Source of the DNA: Novakomyces olei
Lineage: Eukaryota > Ascomycota > Novakomycetes > Novakomycetales > Novakomycetaceae
DNA length: 64,000 bases
NCBI GenBank assembly: GCA_016906335.1
Contig: JADEYG010000009.1
Location: forward strand, 1,045,001 to 1,109,000
Reading direction: 5' to 3'
The position numbers and the translations under genes were made by a program. How positions within the stretch are numbered: the first letter of the stretch is position 1; each line of letters starts with the position of its first letter. Shown here one piece after another: positions 34,542 to 45,230 of the stretch. A model generated the notes under the pieces. The model saw nothing but the letters and a program-made list of their open reading frames with translations, was not told where the DNA came from and made no database searches.

Positions 34542-35507
34542 AACATGTTCAACGATAGAGAAGCACTAATCCTATCACTCACTCGCCTCACCCGTCTGTT
34601 GGTAGTGCCGATTAGATTTAAGATCATAATTAGGTGGAAAGGGAATATATGTCGTACATTATTAGTAGTCATTATTAGCAGTATTATTAGTATTCATTAT
34701 TAGCAGTATTATTAGTATTCATTATTAGCAGTATAATTTAGCAGTCATTGTAATTATTAGCAGTATTATTTTAGCAGAATATTGAAGTATATACACATGG
34801 CTTTGACTACTGAATATGTAATACTAGGAGCAAGAACTGGATGCGTAAATATAAAAAACAATATAGTAACTTGCTCTCGCTTCAAATTTTGCTTCTGCTT
34901 CAAATTTGCGGGCTCGAGAACAGTAGGCGCCGTCGACAGTACAAGGAACAGAATACAGAGAAGGACCCAATTAGCCTGGAAAAGGTTCATTGGGCTATCT
35001 CTTTTTCTACTTTGCTTTCCACGTCTCCTTGATCCTTGATGGTCGGTCCCTTACCGTTCTCGAGTCGAGCAAAAAATATCAAGCAAAACCATACATTACA
35101 TACCCGCCACTTGATATTGGCGCCAGTCTCGGACTGCGTCTATATGGTTAAGCAATGGCATTACAAGTATGGAAGAGAAAAAGACCACTCCACCCTGAGT
35201 ATGAGACTGTGCGTACCTAGGACTAAATCAAGGTCTGACATGTTTAAAAAACAACGGTTTCAAATTTCAGACATGCTGCTTGGTGCGTTGTCAATATAAT
35301 AAGGATTTAAAAGATAACGATGTGAAAGGCTAAATTTTGGTACTCTTGTTTAGCTCGAAAGTAAAATTCATGATGCCACAAATTTTTAAATTATTTAATC
35401 TCGTAGTTTTTTTTTTCATCGTCTGCAAATATCAACCATTCAAATATTATATGCACTCCAAGTCCCAATTGCCATTTTGCCAATTGCTCCCTAGTCAAGA
35501 AGATTAT
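34542..35507. other. Intergenic, no gene recognised
   Basis: A degenerate repeat of TATTATTAGTATTCATTATTAGCAG lies at about 34660-34775. Short frames near 34780-35300 on both strands show no family similarity. Confidence 0.5.
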
Positions 35508-35950
35508 TCACCTCAACGCGGTTACAATTTCTTCCTGCTGCTCTGGGCTGAACCTTTCATCTATGGCTTCTACGAGTACATGAAGCTCAGCCAAATTGCG
35601 AGGCTCCGTATTAACAATCTGAAGCCTCTCGGCTTTTGTAAGCTCCCAAGCCTTTAGTCGCTCCATAATTACGCGCACTCGTTCCTCCGTTTGATTTCCA
35701 GTCCTCCGCTGCCGCAGATAATGTATTAGCTAATTCATTAATATAACTCAATCCTTGTTATGACTAACCTCAAACTTTATCGTCCCAACGCCCTCCAATT
35801 GCGAATTTGGCCTTTTTTCGCCGCTTACGGTCTCTCCGCCAGAAGACGATTCCAAATGCGCCAACACCTCATAATTTGTTAAAAGCGCTTCACGCCGATT
35901 CAATACCTGTCTTGTTAGCTAAAGCCTTTCAGGTGACTGCTTGCCTTCAT
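35508..35950 (-). CDS. RPC17: RNA polymerase III subunit Rpc17/CRCP (RPC9)
   Basis: Three exons: 35950-35945 (6 nt, ATGAAG), 35906-35769 and 35708-35508; introns of 38 and 60 nt; 114 residues. The joined N terminus MKVLNRREALLTNYEVLAHL matches Rpc17 closely, and the C-terminal HRDC-like part has ELTKAERLQIVNTEPRN and LVEAIDERFSPEQQEEIV. Rpc17 pairs with Rpc25 to form the Pol III stalk used in initiation. The first intron would be GC-AG type (AAG|GCAAGC ... CTAACAAGACAG); this is the weakest part, but phase and protein match support it. Shorter than yeast Rpc17 (161 residues), mostly in the linker. Confidence 0.8.
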
Positions 35951-36082
35951 TGAGGTTCGATGGCTAAAGTCAATGCTGTCTACAAACAACTACTAATATA
36001 GGTGGCATACTTGTATAATAGCTTCATAGCTTATAGAACCTAGATCTCTATAATTCTGTCTGACCAAATGGTCAGTTGGAAT

Positions 36083-36178
36083 GCTGAGGTGCCCGAGTAG
36101 GTTATGGGGTCAGGTTAAGGATATTAACCTAAATTCCTGGTGGTTCACACCTCGCGAGTTCGAATCTCGTCCTCAGCA
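36083..36178 (+). tRNA. tRNA-Leu(AAG) with 14-nt intron
   Basis: Acceptor stem GCTGAGG/CCTCAGC pairs perfectly. A box TGCCCGAGTAGG and B box AGTTCGAATCT are present; the T stem GCGAG/CTCGT closes on TTCGAAT. The anticodon stem is TCAGG/CCTGG with loop TT-AAG-G...T, anticodon at 36117-36119, and an intron at 36121-36134 after position 37. The long variable arm fits class II tRNA-Leu. A run of six T at 36184-36189 should terminate Pol III. Confidence 0.9.
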
Positions 36179-36440
36179 AGAATTTTTTAGGACGTATATT
36201 ACCACATTTTTTTTACCCAGCCGTGATGAGTGTAGGTCAAGTCCTAAACTTCTGTACCATCAGAAAGAGTACATCAGATCATATTTTTTTTCTTAAAAGA
36301 TAGACGGAATATAACGTGTTTGAGGTGAAGTGGCTCGACAATTCAGTCTTGACAATTATCTATATTTCATCGCGTACAGAGATTCGAACTAGTTTGAACC
36401 ACGTTTGCGCTACATACATGAAGAGGTACGCAAGCAAGAG

Positions 36441-36502
36441 TCATCAACCGACCCTAACCCTAAGAATATAAGCAGATTCATCAAACTGACCCTAACCCTA
36501 AA
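36441..36502. promoter_or_regulatory. Duplicated telomere-repeat element upstream of MRPS12
   Basis: Two copies of TCATCAAnCnGACCCTAACCCTAA, 38 bp apart, 57-118 bp before the start codon of the mitochondrial uS12 gene. A role as a binding site for a TTAGGG-binding factor is inferred. Confidence 0.5.
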
Positions 36503-36558
36503 GAACCGTACATGGTATATTACAGACAAAGATTAACGGGCAAATACATTTTCACGCA

Positions 36559-37059
36559 ATGCCGGTGAGCGTACTATGGCCGTTCGTGGCGGTACCGCGA
36601 GCGATCCGAGCGGTCCCCAAATGTATGCGTATGGGCAGTACACAGTCGCAGGTTCGGTCGCTGCACTGCACGGCTCCGGCGCAGGCGACGCTGATGCAGG
36701 CCGTGCGTGGAGCTCGGCAGCAAAAACCGCAGAGGCGGAGCAGATCGCCAGCGCTGGAGACGAACCCCTTCAAGAAAGGTGTCTGCGTTAAAGTGTTTAC
36801 GACAAAACCGAAAAAACCAAATTCTGCTATGCGCAAAGTTGCGAGGGTAAAGCTGAGCACAGGAAAAGTCGTGACTGCGTATATCCCAGGCGAAGGGCAC
36901 AATGCGCAGGAGCACGCGGTCGTTCTCGTCCGCGGCGGACGTGTCCAGGACTGCCCTGGCGTGCGGTACCGCCTTGTGCGTGGAGCTCAGGATATTTCGG
37001 GCGTCGTTGGGCGCGCTACGTCCCGGAGCAAGTATGGCGCAAAGAGGCCAAAACAGTAG
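36559..37059 (+). CDS. MRPS12: Mitochondrial ribosomal protein uS12m
   Basis: Single-exon, 166 residues. The C-terminal 110 residues are a complete S12: [20 protein letters not shown], then [15 protein letters not shown], the [11 protein letters not shown] loop at the decoding centre, [19 protein letters not shown] and a basic end. The N-terminal 50 residues are an arginine-rich, alanine-rich mitochondrial presequence. It belongs to the mitochondrial small subunit, in the A-site decoding region. Both ATG and frame are unambiguous. Confidence 0.95.
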   Translation: MPVSVLWPFVAVPRAIRAVPKCMRMGSTQSQVRSLHCTAPAQATLMQAVRGARQQKPQRRSRSPALETNPFKKGVCVKVFTTKPKKPNSAMRKVARVKLSTGKVVTAYIPGEGHNAQEHAVVLVRGGRVQDCPGVRYRLVRGAQDISGVVGRATSRSKYGAKRPKQ

Positions 37060-37149
37060 ACTCGTGATTTTTGTGTATTAATCACTAGATTTATACCCTT
37101 ACTTTAGTGACAGTGTAGACGTCGTAGTGCTGTAAGCAACTAGACTGTA

Positions 37150-37420
37150 AATTTTGTCACGACTTCGTCACGACTTTTCCAACTTTTCCAACTTTTCCAA
37201 CTTTTCCAGCTTTTCCAACTTTTCCAACTTTTCCAACTTTTCCAGCTTTTCCAACTTTTCCAACTTTTCCAACTTTATTTCAAAATTGTCCCAACTCTTC
37301 CAACTTTGTCACAACTTTTCCAACTTTGTTCCAACTTTGTCCAAATTTCTTTGAACTTTGTCTCAACTTTCTTTCCACCTTTGTCCCAACTTTCTTTGAG
37401 CTTTGTCCAACTTCTTTGAA
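37150..37420. repeat. 9-bp minisatellite (ACTTTTCCA)n and degenerate continuation
   Basis: TTTTCCAAC units repeat through about 37280, then decay into CAACTTTGTCC-like variants up to about 37415, just before a TATA-like CATATATATGG and the start of the next gene. Confidence 0.9.
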
Positions 37421-37465
37421 CATATATATGGACAAAGATGCCAAAGCACAGTGAATAAAGGCAAA

Positions 37466-38225
37466 ATGACGTTACGGTGGCGGTACACGCCCACGTTTAC
37501 GCACCCCTTTACATCAAACTGGGCGATGCACAACAATATGTTTACGCTGCTGCACATCAGCGTGCTAAGGAGGGACTACGCCGTGGCGGCAGATATTCTT
37601 GCCGTGACTTTACGCTGCCGGACAGTGACGAGTGCCGTGCGCATAGTCCCATTAATTATTGATATATTACTCAACCAGCCTGGCAGCAAGGAGCACAATC
37701 TCCACGAAGCAGAGAATTTCTTAAAGCTCGCAATCACACAGTACCCTTACGCCCAGATCGATCCAAACACTGAGCGGTCGCTCCTTGGAGAGGTAGTCTA
37801 TGGTCCATAATTGCCGCTGACCGCCAGAATTACCACTTGTATTTCATGCTTATTATACTGTACTTGAGAGCGGAAAAGTTCAAGGACGCCTACGACTTGC
37901 TACAAGAGTACGGATGGCCTGCTTTTTTATTCATTATTTATTTTATTATTTTTTTTTTATTCATTGTGTACTGTCTTTACAACTAACGTGAAGCCAACTT
38001 GAATTTGCGCCAATGGCAAATGACTGCCGCATGTTTGCTATATCGGCAATGCTGCACCTGATGAAAAGCGACCAGGTCCCTGAAGCCGAAGCGAGCGAGC
38101 AGTTTGACACGGCCGTAGACCACGGACTGCGTGCGATCGAGATGGGAGCGCGTAATATTGACGATACAGTGTTTGGCGCGGGCGGCGTGTACACGCAGGA
38201 TACGCCGTCGGAGGACGAGTACTAG
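37466..38225 (+). CDS. Helical-repeat protein, possibly Rrn11/TAF1A-like Pol I factor
   Basis: Exons 37466-37792, 37828-37907 and 37994-38225; introns of 35 and 86 nt, the second ending CTAACGTGAAG; 212 residues, phases consistent. The protein is all-helical with TPR-like pairs: NNMFTLLHISVLRRDYAVAA, then DILAVTLRCRTV and YHLYFMLIILYLRAEKFKDA. The pattern 'LLHISVLRRDY...ADILAVTLRCR' resembles the Rrn11 family (RNA polymerase I core factor), but the match is weak and the protein is short. The C terminus is acidic (TPSEDEY). A TATA-like sequence lies 40 bp upstream of the chosen ATG. Confidence 0.5.
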
Positions 38226-38439
38226 TTTGATTTTGATTTACGGGAAAGCCGTATCTGGATTCAAAGGGCATTTTTGATTATATGAATGGCCGTTTAAAAG
38301 CACGGCCCACGATCGGACAGGCAAACACGTTTGCACCTTATTACTGGATGAGCCATACGGGTTACAGGACACGTTTTACTTGTTCAATTGTAGAATAGCG
38401 CCAGCAGGCGGGTATTACCATCCAACTAATGCCATCAAA

Positions 38440-38968
38440 CTATTTCATACTCCGGCTTGTAGACGACCATTTTGGCAGTAGCGTCTTGAACTGCGGGACA
38501 ACGTTTCTACACACAACATTCTGTTTGTAAGGCTGCGATTCCGCGTCGTAGGCCCGTAGCCTGGCGAGCCTGATTGCCCTCAGTCGATTTTTAGGCAGCA
38601 TGCCACTAACAGCACGCTGGAGAATCTCTGATCCACCAAATCGCGATTTCATCCGGCGCATAGTCACCTCCTTCAGATGGCCCGGTTTGCCCGAATGGCT
38701 ATAGTAGATGTGCTGATCCATCTTCTTGCCTGTTACCCGAATCTGATCGCAGTTTGTTACGACGACATAGTCTCCAATGTCTGCGGCCGGGTGAAATACG
38801 GGCTTATGCTTGCCCATTAATGTTTTGGCTATTTGCGTGGCTAAACGGCCCAGCGTCCGGTCTTTTGCATCAACGTGATGCCATACACGGCTATTGGCAA
38901 GCGAAAGCTGCTCCGTTAGCGCCCATAAAAGTTCATTTCTCGCCTACCTTGCCGCTGATGGCAGACAT
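38440..38968 (-). CDS. MRPL13: Mitochondrial ribosomal protein uL13m
   Basis: Exons 38968-38948 (21 nt) and 38907-38440, with a 40-nt intron ending CTAACGGAGCAG; 162 residues. Splicing gives MSAISGK followed by [20 protein letters not shown], the conserved L13 start. Then [36 protein letters not shown] and [13 protein letters not shown] complete the family signature. Equivalent to yeast Mrpl23. No long presequence, as in other uL13m proteins. It is convergent with the helical-repeat gene, about 215 bp apart. Confidence 0.95.
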
Positions 38969-39154
38969 TATTTTTTTGGATGGGACCAGCTTCCCTACAC
39001 ACTCTAATTATATATTTAATATTATGGCCCTGATAATAAAAAGGCTATTTAAAAATACATCTTACTCTACAAGTTGATTTGAATAAAAAATGATGTGCAT
39101 ATTATAAATTATAAATTATAATGAAATAATTGTATCAAATAAATAAATAAATAA

Positions 39155-39188
<34 letters not shown>

Positions 39189-39267
39189 AATTAATTAATT
39201 AATTAAATGATTTAACCACAAAAAATTAAAACATTAAAAAAAGATATATCAATTTGGCGTCAAAAGC
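38969..39267. other. Short intergenic AT-rich tract
   Basis: Divergent 5' ends of the uL13m gene (-) and the CCDC137-like gene (+); (AAAT)n and (TTAA)n runs at about 39130-39210. No gene seen. Confidence 0.7.
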
Positions 39268-40066
39268 ATGGGCAAAAAACGCAAAGCCGCAAGGCCAGCG
39301 CAAAGATCAAAGTATGTTTACGCTACTAATTTGCGTTCGCTAATGGCGCAGGGACGAGGGTGATGACGCGCCCAGGTCTTTACGGGCATTGTTAACAATG
39401 GGCCGCGACGGTCGACCACGAAGCGGGAATACGGATGGAGAACCCGACCGACGTCACCGAAATCCCACAGGAATTCAGCGCAAACCCAAAGAAAGTCTTG
39501 CTGATTTTTCGCGGTATGAAAATGCTGGATAAAGCGCTCTTTTTGATTTTATTTTTATTTTTCTATCATTTTTGTTTGTATGTCTTATCCTTGTTTGTAA
39601 TTATTTCTATTTTCTAACATGGGTGTCTAGTCGAGTCGACCAGGAAATGTCAGTATCAGTAAAATCATGGGGCAAAGACGAGCATGAAACGAGGGAGCAA
39701 CGCCTGCGTCGACGCAAAGCGGAAAAGAAGAAAAAAATGGAAGAAAAGAACCCTACTCCGCCTGAGGATGATAGTGGAGAAGACGAAGAAAACAGTAGAT
39801 ACATTATACAGCGAAAAAGACGAAAAGGCTCGCCTGATCCATGGGCGTCATTGCAAAAGGAGAAGCCACGATTTGGACAAGTGGCTCAAGAACCACCACC
39901 GCGACTAACCAAGCCAAAAACCAAAGGCTCAGTGCTTTTAGCCAACGTTCCCAAGAGTAATCAGCAGGGTCAACAAGAATCGCTTGCTCGAAGGGAAATG
40001 CTAGGGAAAGAACGGTTACAAATGATTGAAAAGTACAGGCAATTAATGTCACAAAAGAGGGAATAG
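39268..40066 (+). CDS. CCDC137-like nucleolar coiled-coil protein
   Basis: Exons 39268-39311, 39352-39513 and 39631-40066; introns of 40 and 117 nt; 213 residues. The N terminus is a basic tail (MGKKRKAARPAQRSK). KPKESLADFSRRVDQEM corresponds to the KGES...HRMQQE block of CCDC137, RFGQVAQEPPPRL to its KFGEVVLQPPELT block, and SLARREMLGKERLQMIEKYR to its conserved C-terminal helix. A lysine/glutamate-rich helix lies between. Family members are nucleolar or chromosome-periphery proteins linked to ribosome biogenesis. Only short blocks are conserved, but all three occur in the right order. Confidence 0.75.
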
Positions 40067-40185
40067 GCGTGCGAACTGCATTGCATGATTGTAAATACTT
40101 TTGCTGAATAATTATATTGAAATGAACAATACACCGAAATATGATTCTCTAACACTTTTCTCGCTCAGTTGTGATTGCAACGCTG

Positions 40186-41976
40186 TTACCACATGAAATG
40201 CTGGCGTACACCTGGCTCTGTGGCCCAGTAAAACGGCTTATAGGCAAACATATAGCCGGTTAATAAGTGAACAAGGATCTGCCAGAGCAGTTCTACACAG
40301 CTGACAGGCCAAGGGGCTTCTACTTCAAGGCGCCACAGCATAAAGGGCACGATAAAATATCGAAACTCTAATAGAGGAGCTGCTGCCAGCGCAAGTGTGG
40401 TAACACCGAAAAACAGGGCAAACCAAACTGCGTTTGGTGCTGTGGCTAATACGACACGGAAACTACCGACATAAATTGGGGCAAGCAGGTATGCGCTGGT
40501 AGTGCTTCGGCGTACGACCCGTTTCCACAAATAAAAGACGTAGTGCCTGTTGTCTGCCAGCAAGTACGGATGTTCAAGCCTGTTTATTAAATTCATTTTA
40601 ATAAAGCAGAAATATAAAGCAGAAATATATAAATAAAAAATAATAATTCAATAATAGTAATTCAATAAAAACTAAAATTAACGACAAACCCAAGGATAAG
40701 ACAGCTTACGTATTGTAATGCACACATATAAGGGCAGCGATTAGGAGAGCAAACGTCCTTTTCGAACGAAACCCGTGCAGCAAAGTTTTGATGACGAGAG
40801 GCTGCAATGCCAATGGCCAAGCAAAAATCATACAGAAAAAATTGAAATAAAGAATCTGAGCCAAATGAAGGCCTGCTTGATGGCTCAGCTTGTCACCTAA
40901 TATTAGCAAGAAATTGTCGAAAAATTTCGCCTACCCAGAACGATGCCTGAATTCCATACAATAAAGGCAGCAAACGAAATTGCCACCAATATATATCCAA
41001 AGCTGTCTGCAATAAACGGTGCGCCTATAAGCAGTCCCAAATTCTTCCACACGGATTTCAGGAAAAATACAAGTCCAGTCCAGCTTTGACATGAAGCGGT
41101 ACTGGGCAATACAGGACGGCCGTCACGTTTTACCGTCTGCCACCTTGACAATGCCCATATTGCGGCACTAAAGGCAACCCATAGGATGTTTGTTTGCCGG
41201 AAGAACAGAGAGACAAGCCCTGCCTGGCTGTTAGTAAAGCATCTTTTTAAACGACGACCGGAATAAGGAATGAGGCAAACCAGCAAATAATACAGGAACT
41301 TGAGTTGACTATGTACGTATATTGCCATGCAACTAGTTTTGATAGTTTTGATAAGGCATGACATAGAAATAAAATCATTAATCAGACAAAAAGAAGCAAG
41401 TATTACCACAGCGCTGAGACGAGGACGATTGCAAAGGGCCAAGTAATAAGTTGTCAGGCAGGCGGCGAGAGAAAACGTATCGGTATAGTATAAGGAGCCA
41501 CAAAAAGCGAGAACAGGAAGACTCGTAAAACTAGCGGCAACTGCTCTTTGCCAACCAGAAGCGTAGGGTGCCCGCAACCCACGAATCTGTAGTAACAAGT
41601 AGGGGATAACGAAAACAAGGGTGAACAATGATTCTAAACGCAAAACCAATAGTTTATCGCCTCTCAAACCAACCCATCTCGCTACGTGATCAATTCCATC
41701 AGATAAGAGATAACTATACGTGAGCAAAAAGTTCTGGCTGGAAGCACTTACATGCCGGGCGGCGTAGTTAACTTTGGGTCCCATTGCGAGTATTTCCCAC
41801 TCATGTAAGCCCGAGCTTGAGGAACGTGGAATACTTCGTCCTGTACTTAGAATTGCACCAGAGCTACAAGTTACCATGTAAAGATTTGGTTCACTGGAAG
41901 AAACGAGATAAAAGTGAATCAATTGGGCCGATACAGCCGCTGCCCAAGGCAGCCAAAAGAGGCCTGCCATGCTCAT
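40186..41976 (-). CDS. ALG10: Dol-P-Glc:Glc2Man9GlcNAc2 alpha-1,2-glucosyltransferase Alg10/Die2
   Basis: Six exons: 41976-41875, 41840-41752, 41713-41407, 41223-40935, 40896-40710 and 40579-40186; introns 34, 38, 183, 38 and 130 nt; 455 residues. Adds the terminal glucose to the lipid-linked oligosaccharide in the ER lumen. Splicing restores the motif [20 protein letters not shown], then [16 protein letters not shown]. Other marks: [46 protein letters not shown] and [17 protein letters not shown], ending in QHFMW. Multi-pass membrane protein with about a dozen helices; the DE pair in the first lumenal loop is the expected catalytic acid site. Confidence 0.93.
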
Positions 41977-42534
41977 AGGTTCATGCCGTGCTCAATTAAC
42001 GCGTATATATTAAATACGTTTAGATATAAATAAATGTGAATAAATATAAATATAAATAAATAAATATAAATATGTATGAATAATTATAAATTAATATGAA
42101 TAAATATGAATAAATATGAATAAATATGAATAAATATGAATAAATATGAATAAATATGAATAAATATGAATAAATATGAATAAATATGAATAAATATGAA
42201 TAAATATGAATAAATATGAATAAATATGAATAAATATGAATTAACTGTGTTCAAACCAGACTAACCAATGTGCGAAATGCCGATCAACAATCCGTGTCCT
42301 TTTTCCATACACGTTAAAGCTTGTTTATAGTTTTCAAGGCGGTACTGCTTCTCTATAGCGCGTCATTAACACCTGTAATGTTTATACCGCCGAGCTGCGT
42401 TTCATCATAATCCCCACACAATAAACCCGCACATAGTGTGTAGCACAATAAATGTTTGTACACGTACGTTATCATATGACTAATAGGCATTAGTCATATC
42501 GGACTTTGGACGTTGCGCTTGACGGACCGCACGT
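41977..42534. other. Intergenic with 10-bp repeat, divergent promoters
   Basis: (TAAATATGAA)n at about 42095-42241, roughly 14 copies, between the 5' ends of ALG10 (-) and the RIM8-like gene (+). A short inverted repeat around TCATATGACTAATAGGC/ATTAGTCATATCGG lies at 42472-42501. Confidence 0.75.
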
Positions 42535-44803
42535 ATGCACGATGCAGCGAGCGACAAGTCGGTACGGCGGTCTATACTACGGCTACCGTCGTCATCGCGA
42601 TTACGTACCGTTTTTTCGGGAGCCAAAATAGCCGATTTTTATATCCAGCTTCAAGAGCCACACCGAGTATTCGCCCCGGGCGATACAATTAAAGGTACCT
42701 GCTTGCGCTTTTGCATCTCCTCTTAACCTCTAATTAAAAGGCAAAATTGTGCTTTCGCTACTACGGCCGACTGAGACCTTGCACATCAGGCTTACGGTGC
42801 AGGGCAAGCTGAAAACTCACTTGGATCAGCAAAAGTTCTCCAAAGTTATACTGCAACAAACCGAGTTTATAGTGGGCAAAAGGAGCACAAAGCCGGGGCG
42901 TCGTAACAGCTACAGTGTGGCGACACGGAGCAGTACGGGTATAAGTCATAGCACTAGTAGGACTGGATTCGATACTGGCAATAGCACGAGTACCGGCACG
43001 GATACAGTCTCCGGCACTGCTGCCGATGCGCGGCCAGAGTTATGGGAGCCTATTACTCTCAGTGCGAAAAAGCACGTTTACGATTTTAAAGTGGTCCTGC
43101 CATCACATGGTGTACCGTCTTCAGTTGAGGTTTGTTTTGCTTTTGGTTGATTGGCTGTTGATGGACATTTTTTTAGAAACCTGGAATTATACATTTAAAT
43201 TTATTTATTTATTTATTCATGTATGTATGTACATGCCTCCTCATTTCTCCTATACCTTTCATCCTAAAATAATTGTCTTTTGTTTGGCTCTCATTCTAGT
43301 CTTGCTTAATTCCGTTTTCATTTTTGTTTGTTTGATTCCTATTCACGATCTAATAATAGTTTGGCAAAGGTGCGATATCTTACTCGATAATAAGCGAACA
43401 CCAAGCACCGCCGACATTGTTGCGGAATGGGACTTCTACAGCGACAATGTCTTTTTCCGTGCTCGACTCGATAGACGTCTCGCAGTTCCCTGTTCCGAAG
43501 CCGAGGCAATTAGCGACTGACACAAAGGGCAAACGTAAAGAAGAGCGGTCTTTGGCTCGTGGAGCTCTTGTCAGTATAGACAAAGGCGCTTGTTTGCGTG
43601 GTGATCAGATCAGCGTGGAGATATTCATTACACATCATACGCCCATTCGGAATATGCAAGGTGCTATTGTTACACTTTACCGTCTGGCTCGTTTCGCAGG
43701 AGGGTAAGTTGAGAAAAAAATTGTGAATTAGTTAGCGACAAAGAAAAGAAAAGAAGATCGAAATGTAAACAAAATAAACCAAGAAAGAAACAAGTTAAGA
43801 AAGAAATTGAAACAAGAAAGAGAACAAGATGAGAATACACTTTGATTACTTTCTTTTTCACTATTCGATAAAAATGAATAATGTCATAAATTTAATCTAC
43901 TCTATTTGGCTTTGGCACTAACTAGTCAGGTCTATGCCTCATTCATTTCGCAAAGATTTATTACAAAGTGTGACGCCTATACTCATTGACCCTCAACATT
44001 TACAGTATCATTTGACAGCGCGGTTACGTGTCCCGATAGATGCTTTCCCCACCGTACTCAATGCACCTTTGTGCCAGTTCAAATATTTTGTTGAAGTCGT
44101 AATTAATTTAGGTACAAAAGGCATAATTGAGAGTTCACGTCGACGTGTTTTTGATCATGACCAGCAACAGACTATTCGCCACGCAGAATCGGGTCATTTT
44201 ATTGAGACGGAAAAGATACGAAGAGATCGTTGGGTCAAATTTGTACAGTTTGAAGTAGTTGTGGGTACGGTGGACTCGGCGGCTAAAGAGCGAGAGCAGC
44301 AGCAAAGGCGGCAGACACAGCAAATGTACTGGGAGCAAGTTGATTTTGTCCCAGAAAATTTTGAAGCAAATAATTATGGAGAAAATTATGAAGAGAACTT
44401 TTCGACTGATGATAAAAGGGCACTGGCAATGAGAGAGGCAGCTTTATACCCTTCACAGCCTCAGACAGGTATGGGCAGAGTGGGTGAGGACCCGAGTGCT
44501 CCCAACTTTGAGGACATTTCTTCGGATTTAGAGCCGAATGGCGGCGAATATGATAGGAATTTAACGAGTGCTGCAAATTTACAAAATATTGCCTTTGGCG
44601 GAGCACTACAATTGCCATCTCCGCCAGAGCAAATTGCTCGGGATAGCGAGAAATGGCATTTAGCTTTGCAAGAGCGGACGAGTGCTCCAGCCGTCAATGT
44701 GAATGATCCCGTTTTGGAAGCAACTGCGCCAGAGATATCTGCTGATTGTGAAGACGAAGAGGCGTCTGGCATTGATCTTCCTCTTTATGAGCCAAGGCGT
44801 TGA
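42535..44803 (+). CDS. RIM8: Alpha-arrestin of the pH-response pathway, RIM8/palF type
   Basis: Exons 42535-42694, 42741-43129, 43360-43703 and 43930-44803; introns 46, 230 and 226 nt; 588 residues. Arrestin N domain: IADFYIQLQEPHRVFAPGD, LLRPTETLHIRLTVQGK and YDFKVVLPSHGVPSSVEFG followed by KGAISYSI. Arrestin C domain: LRGDQISVEIFITHHTPIRN and SFRKDLLQSVTPILIDPQHL, then RVPIDAFPTV and FKYFVEVVINLG. In the family, palF/Rim8 binds the Rim21/PalH sensor and recruits ESCRT-I to activate Rim101/PacC. A PSAP motif (44492-44503, about residue 486) and an SPPEQ stretch in the tail fit ESCRT-I binding. Another alpha-arrestin is the main alternative. Confidence 0.82.
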
Positions 44804-45230
44804 ATGACTGCGTTTAATTGATGAAGTATTGTATTGTATTTATTAATTTATTTTACATGTAACGTGTCATGTTGCTTACTTGAATCGTTTCTTTTAAAAG
44901 ATCCGTTCTTTCAAGTTTGAACTTTTGTTTAATTAATTTTATGATTATCTTGGGAGAGTGAAAAAGTCTGGGACCGCTAATATAAGATTCCTGTACATTA
45001 ATATTAAAATTATTATTAGCATTTGTATTATGTCTTGTCTTTAAATATGCTCATAAATGTGCTCTAATGTAAATCGTAAAATGACATGATGCAGATGCAA
45101 ATCTGACGATATTTTCTTTTAACCTGAATCCGACTGCTATCTATCATCAAACCCTACACCATGGTATATACATGTTTAATCGTTCGTTATCTGTTTCATC
45201 CACGAACCCAGGAAACAACGTGTTTTCCGC
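44804..45230. other. Convergent 3' intergenic
   Basis: 3' flanks of the RIM8-like gene (+) and GPI10 (-). AT-rich; no gene or structured RNA recognised. Confidence 0.65.

Noticed and set aside
35337-35657. 106-residue plus-strand ORF
   Set aside because: Overlaps the RPC17 exon antisense, which has a definite family match.
36370-36440. tRNA-like fragment on the minus strand (B-box-like AGTTCGAATCT, pairing ends GCGTAC/GTACGC)
   Set aside because: A and B boxes are too close, and the T stem does not pair; probably chance or a degraded tRNA relic.
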